DNA of 64,000 nt from Opisthocomus hoazin (taxonomy: Eukaryota > Chordata > Aves > Opisthocomiformes > Opisthocomidae). The notes below the pieces were generated by a model, which worked only from the letters and a program-made list of their open reading frames with translations, had not been told where the DNA came from and ran no database searches. Of the stretch, positions 23,401 to 38,400 are shown piece by piece (position 1 is the stretch's first letter; each line of letters begins with the position of its first letter). The stretch spans positions 94,589,183 to 94,653,182 of the forward strand of contig NC_134416.1 of assembly GCF_030867145.1 (NCBI RefSeq), read 5' to 3'. Position numbers and translations under genes: made by a program.

Positions 23401-26400
23401 AGCTAAAATCTATTGACAGTTTCCATGAAAACTGCTGATCATTATTGTCTGCTTTCTTCCTTATTTTTTTCTAGGAGAAGGAAAATTTCTAAACACAGCC
23501 GTATGTTTTTCTTACCTTATTTGAGTTGGTGTAGTAGCACGTTTTTGCCCTGATCTGTCTGCTTTGGAGAAGCAAAATTTAATATTTGTGTTCCTCAAAA
23601 CATTAGGCTTACAGGGGGCATGAGGGAAGGCTGGAATAAAAACCTGCCTCTGGAAAACAACCAGCCAAACAAAAAAACCCATCCAAATCTAGTATTCACA
23701 AATGAAATAGCAGCTACACTGCACGGTTGTGACCTGAGTATCCAAAAAGCTTTCTAGTAGTTTTCCTGTGGCCTGGACAGCTCAAAGACGTTGAACTGAA
23801 GCTATGAAAGCTCACTTATGCTCAGCCAAAACCTGTTTGAATTTCATGCTGTGACAGAAAAAAAATCTATTGCTTCAATTCGCCACTAGTAGAGAGATTT
23901 TTATTTGGAGGAACTGTGGTAAATAATGCAGGGAATTGGTTACTCAGACTGATTTACGAAGGATTACTGGGATGGGAATTTAAGGGATGGAGGAGGGACA
24001 AGGAGGACAAATGTGCGAAAGGGAATGAGGAGGATGTACACCATGGTGGCAGGGGTCAAAGTCTCAGGCCTCACAGTGGTATGTGGAGAGAAAATGGCAG
24101 TAGATGACGGACATGAGTTGGGGGATTAGCTATGGAAATCACCGGCAGCAAGCTTCAGTGCTGCGGTCTGCTTGCAACACCAGGGGTTCCTGTCGTGCTA
24201 GGAATTTTTGTATTTCACCCGCCTGAATGTTGTAGGACGTAGAAGGGCTTTATCTTATCATCACAGTGTAAAGCTTCTACCACTAGAAGTTTTATATGTT
24301 TTGAGGTGTGGCAAAGCAGGGGCAAAACATCAGTCTTCCCTCCGACCACCAGCTCCTGAAATCATCAAAAATCACCAAACTGTTAATATTTGAGGGATGT
24401 AGATTGACTTCTCTGAGTAGTAGCTGCATTCCGCATTTATGCGAATGCTCAGCTGTGATCCTAAAGGCTTTAGGAAAATGAGTATGTAGAGGTGCTAACA
24501 TTTATAAGCACTTCAGCTTTGCTGAGTTAGGATGGGCATCCTTTTTTGCAATCCTCTGTGTGAGTGTTCAGTAATTGCTGAAAGATGCATTTTCTGAAAA
24601 ACTTTAAACCCTCCTAACTTCCCCCTAAGAAATAAATCATTAAGGTAATGTTTTTCTTGTAGCCTCTGTTGTGGTTCCAAAGTGTTGATCAAAATATATT
24701 TTTTGGAAATGAAAAAAATAAGCATCAGAGTATCTGCTGAGTTCAATTTTGTCTGAGTGATACCATAAATGTGTAACAAATACAGACTCCAGATAGGTAT
24801 TCTTTTAGCACCTTTAACAAAGGTCTGCTTGTGTCCTCTGATAATTTTCCAGAATGTTTGTTCAGCATGAGCTGAGAGATCATTAGGAAGTCTTCAGTTG
24901 GCATTTTCTATGGTACTGTCAAATTGTGTACTAAACTTGTTTCTGTAATAAGAAAATTGTAAACTGGTAAACAGAGTCAGAATATGTTTGTGTCCTGCAT
25001 TCTATTTACTGCTGTATGTTCTCACAACTGCGCTTCCCTACTGTTGTTTTTTAGTCCTTTTTTTTTGTACAAATTCCTGTTCCTTCCCAGATACCTGCCA
25101 ACTAAGAACCTTTGAAATTTAAAACCAGTTGCTCCTTGTCCTGTGGTTACTGTTTTGTTGTTACTTTGTGTCAAATATAAATCATGTGTTGTTGAAATAC
25201 ACAGAACTCTCCACATTCTTTGGCTACTTCTGCAGGGTCCCCTGCTTTTCTGTGTTCTTGAGTTCTCTTTACAACACAGAAACTTAGGGCAATATCCCTG
25301 GGGATAAAAGAGGAGGATTTTTTTTTTTTTTTTCCTGTAGAGGCTTCCTCTGAGATTAATAAAAGTATGATTAGGAGTGTAGGTAAAGGTAGCAAGAAGG
25401 TTCATTAGAGACAAGGAGGGATGCAGGTAGATTGCATGAAGCAGTATTTCTCAGTCAAAAGGATTATCCATGAGAGGGAAGTAAAACTTTTCTGTAGTAG
25501 TTCTTATAAAAATTGAGTTTCCTTATGTAGTTAACAGTGTATGAGGTTTTAAGAAATAGTCTATTAGTTGAATGTGTTAAAGTCTTCAAGCTCAGCTGTT
25601 TCCAACATAACTGTTAAACATCCAGGCAGCAATGTCTTTGTGCAACTCCTAAATGTAGTTTATTTTCTTTATTCAAATGTGTTATTAATACTGTGCATTA
25701 CCACTTCTTGGCATCCGTATAATTGTGTAGAAGTTAACTAATTATAATGAAATTGTTAGAGATAGATATTTTCTAATTGTTTGCAGAAGAAGCAGCCCTG
25801 TCACTGTTTTTTCTTGGCTTCTGAGTAGGGATGGGTTTATGTAATGTATAGGTGCTTAATTTTAAAAGTCAAGAAAATTTACTATTACGAAAATGTCTGT
25901 ACAGACTGAGAGATTTGCATTATGTTCTGTAATAGGAGTGAGCTAAGAAGTGTTGCATGGTATGAAATAGATACCTGTTGAAAGTAAAATCATTCTGTGT
26001 TAATTTCAATGTCTGTTGATACTTAATCAGTTTACTTCAGTTTTCCTGTCTATGCGGTGCTTTCATATTGCTGATTTTTTTTTGTGTTGTTGGCTAGCAA
26101 GTGGAATCTAAACTACCTAGCACAAAAAAACTGACGGCATGCAAAATTGCTAATTGCTCTTGTTCCTTGTGCTCTTTCCTTGAACTAGGTTTATAAATAA
26201 CAGACAGGGACATCTGAGGTAGTGCTGAGTGGGAGACTGAATATAGAATCTGCTTTTTCATGCAGGCTTGGGCTTGTTTTGAGATAATCAAAGTTTACAG
26301 TTCATAAAGCTATTAAGAACTTCTCAAAGTCTAAAACTGGCATGGAGTTGATTAATTTTCCCATTCCACTCAGTACACAATGTAACAAATAACGTCATGT

Positions 26401-29400
26401 GAAGTTTTTTTTGTTATTTGTTTGGGGTCATCTCTTGGGAATCTAAAAAATATGCTTATTCTTCTAGTAAGCTTTTGCCAAATACAAACATTTTGTAGTT
26501 GGCAGGACTTTTACGTAAATGCTTCCTTAAAGAAAGAACTGTTTCATAAGTGCCTTTTCTACACAGTTTATTCCCCAGATATGCCTTCACGGCTTCCAAT
26601 CCAAGACATCTTTGCTGGACTGGTTACAAGTATTGGCACAGCAATACGATACTGGTTTCATTATACACTTGTGGCCTTTGCATGGTTGGGAGTAGTACCT
26701 CTTACTGCATGTAAGTATTAATTTTTTGTACTGTAATACTCTTAAACGCAGGAAAATATGCCACTTTGTGCAGCAAAGTTTCGTGAGACCATTGTTGTTT
26801 TATTTAAAAAAATAATCATAAATCCAGAGACATTATTTCACTTATTTTCACTCAGAATTATAGCTATTTGACTCTTATGGCAGTAGTGCAATTCAGGAAG
26901 GTGTTAAGAGATAGGAGAAAATGCATAAAAGGGTTAAACTTCTTATTCCAATAAAAAGCCTCCTTTCAATTATCTTAAATCTACATGGAAGTTTTTATTT
27001 GATAGCATTGATTTATGTTAGGGTAGAAGAATGGCCCTGTTTTTTCTAACCATCTACAAATGAAAGTGCAATATTTTTTAGTATGAAAAGTGAAATTCCT
27101 TTACAGTCATATATAAATTGATTAGTAAAACTCCTCTTAAAAGTCTTAAACAAAGGCCTGTAAGTAGTAAAGGAATTTAACAGAGAGCACACATTTAAAT
27201 TACTGTAGTATGCAGTTTGGAATTCACTTTTCAAATACAAATGGAAAGAGAACTATTGATGTTTCAATAAGCTAAAAATGTAGAGAAGATGGAAAAAGGC
27301 AAAAGAGACATAGTGTTCAGTCAAGGAAATGATTAGAAGTGCATCTTTACAAACAGTAATATACCCCTTGAACAAAAGAACAGGGAGCCAGTAAACGTAC
27401 CTCCCTGGAGAGTTTCTCAATATGTTCTGTGCTTTTATTTGTAGCTGGCACTGGCTTAGTTTGACAATAGCACAATACTGGCATCAGCTGTAAAAGAGTG
27501 ATCCTGTTTCTGCAGCCTGTCCTTCCTGCGCAAGAAAAAGAGTTTTTCTGGGCATGGAATAAACAAGATTTGCAAACTGCTCTGCATTAAAACTAAAAAT
27601 TATTTCAAATTTCTTCCTTGTTTTTTTAGACGAATTTTGGTTTTCTGCTGTTGTCTTTCAAAATGCAAATACTGTGCATTTTTCTTTCTAAAACTTCTGA
27701 AGGACAGCAAAATCATATTCAGTAGATTAATTAAGGTAGTTGTCTTTCATAACTGTCTGGAAACATAATGATGGATTTTCAGTACTACGGAAATGTTACC
27801 AGAAGTTGCCACCTACAACTTAGTTATGTAAGACTTTTTTTTTTTTATTTACAAATGTCATGTTTAGTTTTTAATACTCATTTACTAAGCCAATATAATT
27901 GACTTACAATTTTGATTTACTAGTGACCTTTCCTATTACTTTACCTTAATTTCTGTCTCTAACATTGCACATGTACACGTGTGTATGGATTCCTTTAGGA
28001 ATCAATGTGCTGTGAAGGGCAACATACTTGCACAGGCAGATATCCAGCATGGTAGAGCCATTCGGTCTAACAAACCTTGAAAAATCCATTTACTTTTGAA
28101 ATTTGTCAGGATCTGTGTCGTGGATGTGATTTCATGTAGGTCTTGTCTTCTTAGTGTAAATGCCTTTAATGTAGTCTTTGATTTTCTGTAATATTTAAAT
28201 ACTTTTTAATGTATTCTCTTGCCTTCCCTGTTTCTGTCATATGGCTCACATAATTGTGTGTGGCTGGCTTCACAAAGAAGTGTTCTTCTCATTATTTGTA
28301 TCTGGAAGAAAAAGGTGCAGCATAAAAAACTTGTCAAACGCACCAAAGGAGATATATGGTTGAACAAATCTGTCTTCCAGAATAATGTGCCAGTCCTGCA
28401 GTTATCCCCTTGTGGGTTAAATTCTACATTCTTTTGTGGTAATTTCACTTCTTTATTGCATACCCATCTTACATGGTTGAGTAAAAGGAATTTATCTCTC
28501 TGTGTATACCCTCAGTCTAATTCTAGGAGGCTCTGGTATGCTGTTAGTATTCTGTTAGTGCAAAGCATATTTACATTAGTGGATTATTAAAAAAGCCAGT
28601 TACAGAGTTTGCTGTGATCTGTTCAGAGAATTAGGATTAATTGGACCAATTTAGTCCGAAGTGGTTTTATTCTTTGTGATAATGGTATTTAGCTGCATGG
28701 TTCCTAGAGTGAAATACCCAAGGTACCTATACAGTACGTGGGGTAAGAAGGAGGTGTACACATTGGGTAAGGTGACTGTGTACACTAAGGCAGTAGGAAA
28801 TGCTAGAGTGGGAGTTGGATTGTCTGGAGTGCCTCCTTTATCTCAGATCCTAGAAATCAGTGTTCACACACCATTATGGCACATGAATGTGTTTTTCTGG
28901 AGTGATTTAGTTGTCATTTTTTTAAAAAGAAAAAAAAAAGCTGAAGAGAATGGCTGTATACATGTTTCATGTAATTGTGTAGTGGTTGAAACTGTAGAGA
29001 TGTGTAATAGAACTACTTCAATTGGCATGAGTAAAACATGAATGGAATTGCGTATGCGAGCACCAGAAGGACAAGCAGAAGAAGGGCTAAAAGGAGTCTT
29101 TCTTATTTGCCAAAGAGCACTGTATATGTGATTTCATTCAAATCAAGAGGGAAAACAAACAGGCTAAAGATAAGGTGTCAGGGAGATGAAGAACAAGACT
29201 GGAGTTGTAAGATACACAGATAAAGAAAATGGGAGAACAGGTGAATATTGCCTCAGACTCAAGAGGGATGAAACAAAATAATGAGGCAAAGATCCCAAAT
29301 GGCATCCACTCATGAAGAGTATGAAAGGCAAGTTTAAAATCGCTTCAGAAATGCTAGTCTAGAAGAATCCAAGAAATATGATGAGGATTTACTAGCTGGT

Positions 29401-32400
29401 GTTTATTTTCTTTAGTGTTGTCCACAAGAGATCCTGTCCAGACCACTTTGACATATGTTTCATAATGCTTGTATGAGACTGAGCAAGTGAAATCTGTGAG
29501 GAAAAATAGCTTGCTTAGAGATGTTTGCTTAGAGATTTTGTGTAATAAAATCCCCTTCCTGTTCCACAAAATCTCACAGTGAGTTTTGTTACACTGGTTT
29601 CCTACCAGTGTGGTGTAATCAGAAGTTAGAAGGCTTGTGTTCTTTGACCTTTTCAGCCTGGCAGAGTTCACAGTGGTATCTCGCCCCTTTGAAGTTCCCC
29701 CACCGTGTAGCTAGATGGTAGATGAGGCAAACTGTCGAAACCCACTGGCAGCAGAGGATCAGTATCATCTGGCTAAATTTGATTCAATGCCTGTTCAGTA
29801 TAAAATGTGTAAACAGTACTGACTACATTGAGACTGAATGTTTTCATTAGATCAGCTACAGCCATTGTTTCTTTTGTGTTCTAACTTACTCTAGACCTTT
29901 GAATTTCATAGTATTATTTTGTATTATTTTCTATCCAATGTCCAGACTTCAGCCAGAGGGGTGGATTGCACTGGGGATGTGAGTGTTAGCTTCTTCCAAG
30001 TGCTGTATTATCTCTTATATAAAAGACAAGCATAAACAGTAGACCTTTTGGGCACTTCTGGTGGATTGATTCATGAGCGATGTAGAAACATAAACTTTCT
30101 ATAAGTTCCACACAGGCTTAACCAAGAGGTAATAACTGAGCTATTTATTCTAGGTCACAGAAACCACAGTGTGTCAGTATATACTCGCCTACCTATGCCT
30201 GCTTAGAGAGTGGACTGAGAATCTTAAGAATTGCATTTCTGCGTATGGGCGCCTTGATTCATCCCTCATCCAGTTCTGAGTGTCTGTGTCATCCTGCTGT
30301 GGATCTGAACCGAATTTTCTGAAGTAGACTATATGCCCTGATAACCTACTTCTAAGATTATGTGACTGAGGAGTTGTGGCAAAAAGCCAACATTAACTAG
30401 CATCAAGTATTAATCTGTAAAACAGTTATTAAAAATGGATAATGAAATTATGACACTCCTTGCTACAAGATACCATAATACCAAAAGTTTATACAGGTTC
30501 AAAGTATGATTGAACAAATTAATAGGGGAAAAAATCCATCAAGGATTAATTAGCACTGAGATATTATAGAACAGGAACTGAGCTGCTTTGCATGAAGCAT
30601 ATGAGAAGGTACTGAGAAAGTATTGCTGCAAGTATATTTAACTGGTTTCCATATTCTTCCTTAGGCATCTGTTGGTATGACCAGTGCTGGAGACAGGTCT
30701 AGGTGAATCTTGGGTCTAACCTAGTATGGCAATTCTTACGCTTTGAATGTATACTTTTATCAATAATGTTCACCTAAAATAAACATAGCTTTGTTCCACA
30801 TAGTTGTATATGGTCTTGAGTTCTGTTAGTTTACTGAAGGTTGAGATGTTTTTCCTTGTCATAAATTTAGTTAGGACACCAGGTGAAAAGAGGGTACTTA
30901 TGGTCCTTTCCAAGTGAGACTATAACGAAAATCAAATTTATATCACCCTTCTGTTTCTTCATGCAGGTCGTATCTACAAGTGCTTGTTTACTGGCTCTGT
31001 GAGCTCACTACTGACACTGCCATTAGATATTCTGTCAACGTAAGTACTTAAACAGTTTGATACAAATAACTTTTCTAGTCAGATTACTGTTAAAATGGTT
31101 GCTTTGGAACTTAGTGTCCCTTTCTTCCAGTTATGCAGGTTACCTTCCATCATCTTACACAAGCAGCTGCTCTTACCCTTTGCATAACAAGATCTATAGC
31201 CAACAGTATTACAGTAGAAATCACTTCACTTTGAAGTTCTGTTATTCAGGATCTTTGGAGATGGAAAACTGACTTTAGAAAATGGGCCCTGGTTAATGAA
31301 GATTTGGTTTTGATGTCAAGAAAACTTACGCTGTGTGATTACACTTAGTAATTTAAAAAACTGATTTCCTACAGTTTAAATCAGATGCCAGATAGTAGAA
31401 TATTAATATATATTGCTGGTAATGTTAATGTCACATTCTGTTTGCTCTGTTACATTTTTGTATTTTGAATTTAATTTTATCCATACTGAGTCTTTTATGT
31501 GATAGAAATTTATTTCTTTTCATCGGATTGCCTTCTAGCTGACAATTAGATTTTCCTGCTACAATCCCCATATGCTATTGAGTATTGTCTATCTTTCTTT
31601 TAAATCAGTTTTACTTAGAGAATCAATAAATACCAAGACAACAGAGTTTCAGGCTGTTTCTTACTTTTTTCGTTATCTTGAACCTGAGGAACTGAAACTC
31701 AGTTTGAGTAGAATCAGTTGCACATCAAGTAAATTTTTAATGAATGTCCTGTGCGGTTCAGCTAAGTCATCTTAGTTGGGTTATTTGATTTGAGACATCA
31801 GGTCAAGTTACATTTAATTAATTTTTATAAATGGAGAGAGAGGCTTGCTTGAGATTAATAACAGTATTTTTCCTGTTATCTCCCAATAGTGTAGATTTTA
31901 TTTTTATTTTTCTGAGAAGAATCTGAAACAACTGAATTGAGAGCACTGCTTCTCTTGTCTTTTACAGTCTAGGGAGAAAATGAAGGACTCAAGTATGTGT
32001 CAGCTTTTAATGGCACGTGAAGCTGTGCTTTGACATGTATTTCTTTGATGGAGTCAATTTCAATAGCATCTTGTGTCATCTTTTCATTTTGGATTTCTTG
32101 TCCCCATGGTATTCACAGTGCTGTCCAGGCAGAAGTGTTTGTGCAGTTGCATGGAGAGCAAGACTCATACTTCTTTGGGGATGGCAGAGTCCTATGGCAG
32201 CATATTTCTGACTTCTTTTAAAGAATGTATTGTAATTGGTTAGTTTCCTGAGCAAATTTGCTGTAGTCAAGGAGTAGCTCAAGGCTGGAAACAAGTGGGA
32301 GGGGATGCCTGGAAATAGGGATGAGGGTTGCTTTAGCAGATTTAAGTACTGCTTGCATTGCATGAAACCCTAATTTCAGCTGGCTAACTGAACTTTGTTT

Positions 32401-35400
32401 TGCTGCTGCTTTACAGTTATGTATGACTTGATAGATCAGGATTTTTAAAGTATAGAGATATTATCTGGGCAGAAGACTGCCTGAAACATAGAGCAGTTAA
32501 AGGCAAACCCTGCAGTTTCATACTTTTGGTTAGGGTAGCTCAGCAGATAGAATGTTTTCAGTGGACTGGATATTATGCATCCAGCCATTTAAAGAGACCT
32601 TTCACTGTAGCAGATCATTTACTTAGCAACTATGGTGTTTCCATTGCTATTCTTGAAGATTGCTTTTCCTGAACTGCTCTTGAGGCTTTTCTTCATATTG
32701 AGTCAGATCCTGTTTTGCAGGAATATTTATGTTTAAACAGTAGTAATTTCACAAACCAAACCAGAGGGAAATAAACCTTTTCCAAATTGGTGTTTATCTT
32801 GGCACATAAAACCATTTATACACAGGTACATACAGCCTTCCTACAAGAAGCCTGCTTTGAACAGATTTTTAAAAATTAATTAAAAATTATGTCTAGATAC
32901 TTTCTTCACATAGATACACTAATAAATTCAGTATATTTGTTGATTTGGACTAGGAGGATCTGTTTGTGGTGGTTAAGAACAAGTAAGTTTAGTCTTATTA
33001 GCAAAATTAATTTGTTGTTAATGTGGGTTTTTTTTCTTTCTTTAACAGGGAGAACTTACTGGCTGACTGTTTGCAGGGCTGTTTTGTAGTAACATGCACC
33101 CTGTGTGCATTTATCAGCCTTGTTTGGTTACGTGAACAGATTGTCCATGGAGGAGCACCACAGTGGTTGGAACAAAATCAGCAACAGCCACTCAATGGTG
33201 TTGGTCAACAAAATGAGGTAAAGTTTAACTGCTCAGTAGTTCATGATAAATTTAGAAAATAGGTTTTTGTGAATAAATACATTATTAGAACCCAACAGTA
33301 ATGTAATTTTACTGCAGGGTATCTTCTGTTTGTACATTAGCAGAAGTTGAACATGTGTTCCTGTATAAACTCAGTGACACAGTGTTACATTTTTGAAGCT
33401 CTGTAATATGGAATATTAATGGATTTGTTATAGTATAATTTTTGTAAGGTAACTTTAACGTTGTTTAGCTTCTTATATCTGTATCTTTACACTTTAAGTT
33501 AATTTTGTGCATATAAAGCTGAATTGTTAGCCGCAGTCAATGAAGATGCAGCTTGATTTTGTTTTGTCTTTGTCATAAGCATTTGTGTCGTTCATGAGCT
33601 AACAATTCACTGTTCGCAAAGCAGTTGGAGGCTTTGTTGAAACTTCTGAAGTTGGAGCTTCTCTGCACTCCCCCCACGTCCTAACACACACACCTGCATG
33701 CTTTAGTGCTTACAGGAGCCTCCTGGTCAGGAGAAGGGATGACATAAGCAATATGTGCAGAGGGGGGAAATAATTAAAATTTGGTATTATTTTGTAATAA
33801 ATGTCAATTTTTTAAAGACAGAGATAGTCTTTAAACACCAGATCTGGGTGGTGTTTGTTTTTTGGTTTGATTTTTTTATTTTGTTTTGTTTTGGTTTGTT
33901 TTTTTTTACTGTAAGTGTGATCAACTACTAGAATAGGTTGCTTAGAGGTTGTGAAGTCTCCGTCTCTGGAGTTACTCAGAAACCAACTGGAAACAGCGCT
34001 GAGCAACCTGCTGTAGCTGACCCTGCTTTGAGTAGGTGGGTTGACTAGATGATCTCTAGAGGCCCTTTCCAACCTCAGCTGCTGTGTGAAGAAGTCTGAA
34101 TGTTTCTCTTCCTCTTTTAAAAAGGCTTAGTGGTCCCAAATTTGATGCTTATCTAACAAAAATACATTATTAACATTTTTTTTAATGCTATTCGTTCTTC
34201 CTATATGCAGGATAAAAGTATGGAGAGGTTGATGAATTTAACTGAACACTAAATTCTGTTTCTACAGGCTCAGGCTGTTGTAAATGGAGGTGTTGAAAAT
34301 GCTGTGCTTGATCAACCTGCTAACGCAGCTGCTGAGAATGTAGTTGTAGGTGAGAACCCTGAAATTCAAGAAGAACAAGTAGATGAAGAGGAGGAAGATA
34401 ACGAAGATGAAGAAGATGCTGTAGTAGAAGATGCAGCAGATGCAAACAATGGAGCACAAGGTAACAGGTGACTCAAAACAGTAATGTTCTAGTTCATTTA
34501 AATATAAATTAAACCATTGAAAATAGAACTGTCATAATTCAAGCCAGCTGCATGAATTCCCACTTCAGCTTATTTATCTTGCTTTTGCACATTTCATACG
34601 TTTCTTTTGAGTGCTGAAGCATTTGCTTTCTGGAAAGCTGTCAGCGGTTATGAGTTGAATGTTATGCACTAAAGTCTTTTTGTTCATTTAAAACATAGCG
34701 TGGAGTGCTTACATCATGTTTTGGGTGAGTCTAACAGCTGTAAAAATGGACATTGTCTCCTCAGATGACATGAACTGGAATGCCTTGGAGTGGGATCGAG
34801 CAGCAGAAGAGCTTACTTGGGAGCGAGTGAGTAAGAATCATTTTCTTGAATAATTCAGACTCAAAATGGTTTGTAGTATTGCTGTGTTAAAATCCATTTG
34901 GGATAGATTTGGATACTGTTGTCTAGTGTGAAAGCTATCACTAAGAGGCTTTAGTGACCTAAAAATGTCATTGCATTAAAACGAAAGTGGTGTGGTGCTA
35001 CTTGTTAACTATCAAAAATGTATTTCTTTGATTTGAAATATGGTAGCAGCTTAAAACATGTTGTAGCACAGACTCTTCTGAAGTCTTACACTTGGCCGGG
35101 TTGCAAAATGAATTGCAGCTTGCATTAAGGATGCTAGGACAGATCAGGGACATGTAGGTGTTGCACTATATATAGTTTAATGCTTAATTTTTGTATTCAT
35201 GGAAGCATTGAAGAAAAGAGAGAACCAGAACTTTTTTTTAATTTACGCATTTGCAAAAGACAAATGTGTTTCTTAAAAAATGATGGAGCATTTAATGTAA
35301 CATTGCTTCTGTTTTGTTTATGGATCACAAATTCCGTAATTAGAGCATGAGATGCATGTACGCTGTATTCAGAGTGGTGTAGAGACTCAAGAACTAGTTT

Positions 35401-38400
35401 ATTGTAGATGTTTTAGAAGTAGCCAACATCTGAGTTCAAAGCTCACCACATGCAGCAAAATCTGCCTGAAGGTAGGTACAGCATCTTCATGTGATTTACC
35501 AGTGTCACTGGTGCCCATGGCAGACAGTTGTAAAGCTAGTCACTGTATTCCTCAGCTGTGGTACGGTTGTTGCCTTGATTGCAGTGTAGTAGAAATACAG
35601 TTTTCATCATGAAGGACAGGTCTTGATTTTTGTATCTAGTGAAAAATTCTTAGTTTGTTTTGAAAGATTATTAGTGAAAGAGGGCATACATAAATTCAGG
35701 TTTCTGAATCATTCTAGTATGTATCTCAAGATGAGTGTTGTTGTATTTCTGAACCTAGTTTATGTGCTGGGAAAAGTTGACATACTCCTGATTGAGAATA
35801 TTTTGATGCCTCTCCATGAATATAGAAATCAGTTTCAGCAAACTCTTACGACCGTTTCCAATCCCATGTGCTGGCATAGGCAATAGACATCTAGCTGACA
35901 TTCAGTATCAAAAGTGGGGTAGGCTTTTCTGCTATTTATTTTGTGAAAATAACAGGCAAGCTTTCTGAATTTTCAAAAATATTTGCATCTTGGTTTACTT
36001 TGTGAAATATGTGCAATTTTATCTCGGAATTTGGTGCAAAATCCTGCTACAAAATGGCCTTGAACTTGGTACTTTACAGCGGTAATTGTGGAGTAGGAGT
36101 GTCTGGATTGAAATAGGAAGAAATCCTTGAAGTGGGGGGAAAGGAGAGATTTATTTTTTTTTAATAGATGCTCTATTTTTGGCTGTCCTCTGGAGGTTTC
36201 CTGTAACAGCTATGCAGCATGATGGAAGATTTGTTTCCTGTCTTCCCTAGCTGTAAATCAGTTTTGTTCTAAACTTAATAATGTACAGTGTAGCAACATT
36301 ATCCTGTTTCTAATTGCTTTTATACATTGAAGGTAAAATATTAACCTTTGACTTTTCTCAGTGCAACATAAACTGATACTTTGCAGTCAGGCAGCAAAAA
36401 AAAAAAATTGCTCTTTCATTTTAATATTGAGTGGTTTAAACATGGTTTTAAATAACAGTTCAGTTACTAAAATCTTTTGTAAATAAATCTTTGTCAGTCT
36501 TCAAAGTCTTGGAGAGAAATAGTCTGTAAATTGATTATATATTTGGTTTGCCATATATAAATACATGCATATTAAGATACTCCATATATATATCACTGCC
36601 GTTGATCAGCTGAGTTTACTGTGTTGAACAAGCACTTAATTTCTGTCTGTATCTTTAAGAATTTATGTCCAGATTCTGTTGGTTGAGCAATAAAAAAGCA
36701 TTTGACCGTATTGGACATTAAAAGTTGATGTGAAAGAGGCTTCTGTGAAGCTTATTTTGGATGCATATTGCTTAGTTTTTCTGATGAGTAAATAAAATTA
36801 ACTTTCTTATCTTCACAGATGCTTGGACTTGATGGATCTCTGGTTTTTTTAGTAAGTAAAATCGTGTATTTCAAGAATTTCTATAGAAGGCCTTTTTTAA
36901 AGTAAATTTTTTTAAGATTACATCATTCTATTAATAAAATAGTCCCTATTTTCATATGATATATATTCTTTGAAAAGACTTTTGTATGATGTCATGCTCA
37001 AGCAAACTGTCTTTTTCAGGAGTTTCACAGAATAGAGTTGTGTGTGTGGCATGAAAGTGGAATTTCTTAAAAGACATAGGATCGCATACTCCACTGTAAA
37101 TAAAAACTAGACCCTTTTAAAAAACATACACTGAAAATACCTATCCATTCTAGCCTTAAGTTTTGATCTTTATGATTAAAAGAGTGTCCTCATTCAGACT
37201 TCTCTGATTTGCCCTAATGCCACCAGATTTGAAATTTAAGATCTTCAGTTACGTTAGTTGACTTTATTTGAGTTTGGGTTTTTTTGTTCCTCCGTAGAAT
37301 TTTTCCCCTCTTGAATATTATTTTAACTGATATGAGTATCAAATCTTTCTTTAAAATCTCCACGATAGTCAGTCTATCTTGTGGAGCACATATCTTTTTA
37401 AATTGTTTCCAAAAATCTGTATGATTACAATAATTTAGCAAAGCACTCCTAAAAAGGCTATTGGCTTTTAACACTTGTCTGTGGGTGAACCAGCGTTGAG
37501 ATCTCCCTGACAGACTCTTACATATATAATGTATATCTTCTAGTGGGCTTTTTCATAGCTTGTTTGAGGGCCTCTCTCTGCTGCCCATCCTACCTGATTG
37601 CTGGAGATGTCTAGCTCTGACTTCAGGGACGGGGAAGGGAGAGTGCAAAGAGTCGGTGGCAGCAAAACTCTAGCCCATCACACCTATGTTCATTGGGTAT
37701 CATCTGCCAGATCACTTAAGAAAAGTAGTTTATATTTTAAAGGGAGGGGAAAAAAGCTCCATGCTTTCTTCCAGCAGTATAAATTTTACTTTATTTAATG
37801 TGTAAAATAATTCTTAAATGTGAATGTGTTTGTTAGATTCTGTAGTGGGTAAATGTCCCATATCTGAAATAAAATCTCATTTTAATGTAACATCTCACGT
37901 TTAAAATACTGTAGCTTATTATGTTATTAGTGATTGACCTTAAATATTAATATTAAAAGAATTAAAATTCAAGTTTACTTATGGCTGAGTTCACATCTTA
38001 GCTAAAAGCAGTATTAAAAAAATAGAGACGTGCTGTCATTTCTAGAATGAGAACTGTCAGTTTTGTTAACGGGTTTCTTGTGACAAAGTTTACTTGTTAA
38101 AAGTTCAGATGAACATTTTCTCGTTTATAAAACAAACATCCGCATACATTTCATGTAATTGTTTTTAAGGGTGGAACTATTTATACTGATTTTAAAATAA
38201 AAGCTTATTTTTACAAAGTGAGAGTGTTAATGCAAATGTAAGTGCTCTTATCTAGATAAATGTCCATGAATTTAAACAGATGCTTTCATAATCTGTCCTG
38301 CATATTTTGATCTTGGTATTAGAGCAAATTTCTTGGCTCTAACATAAGATGTGCAAGTTCTGGTAATAATAGGCTGTTTAAATAAAAAGTTTAGATACAA

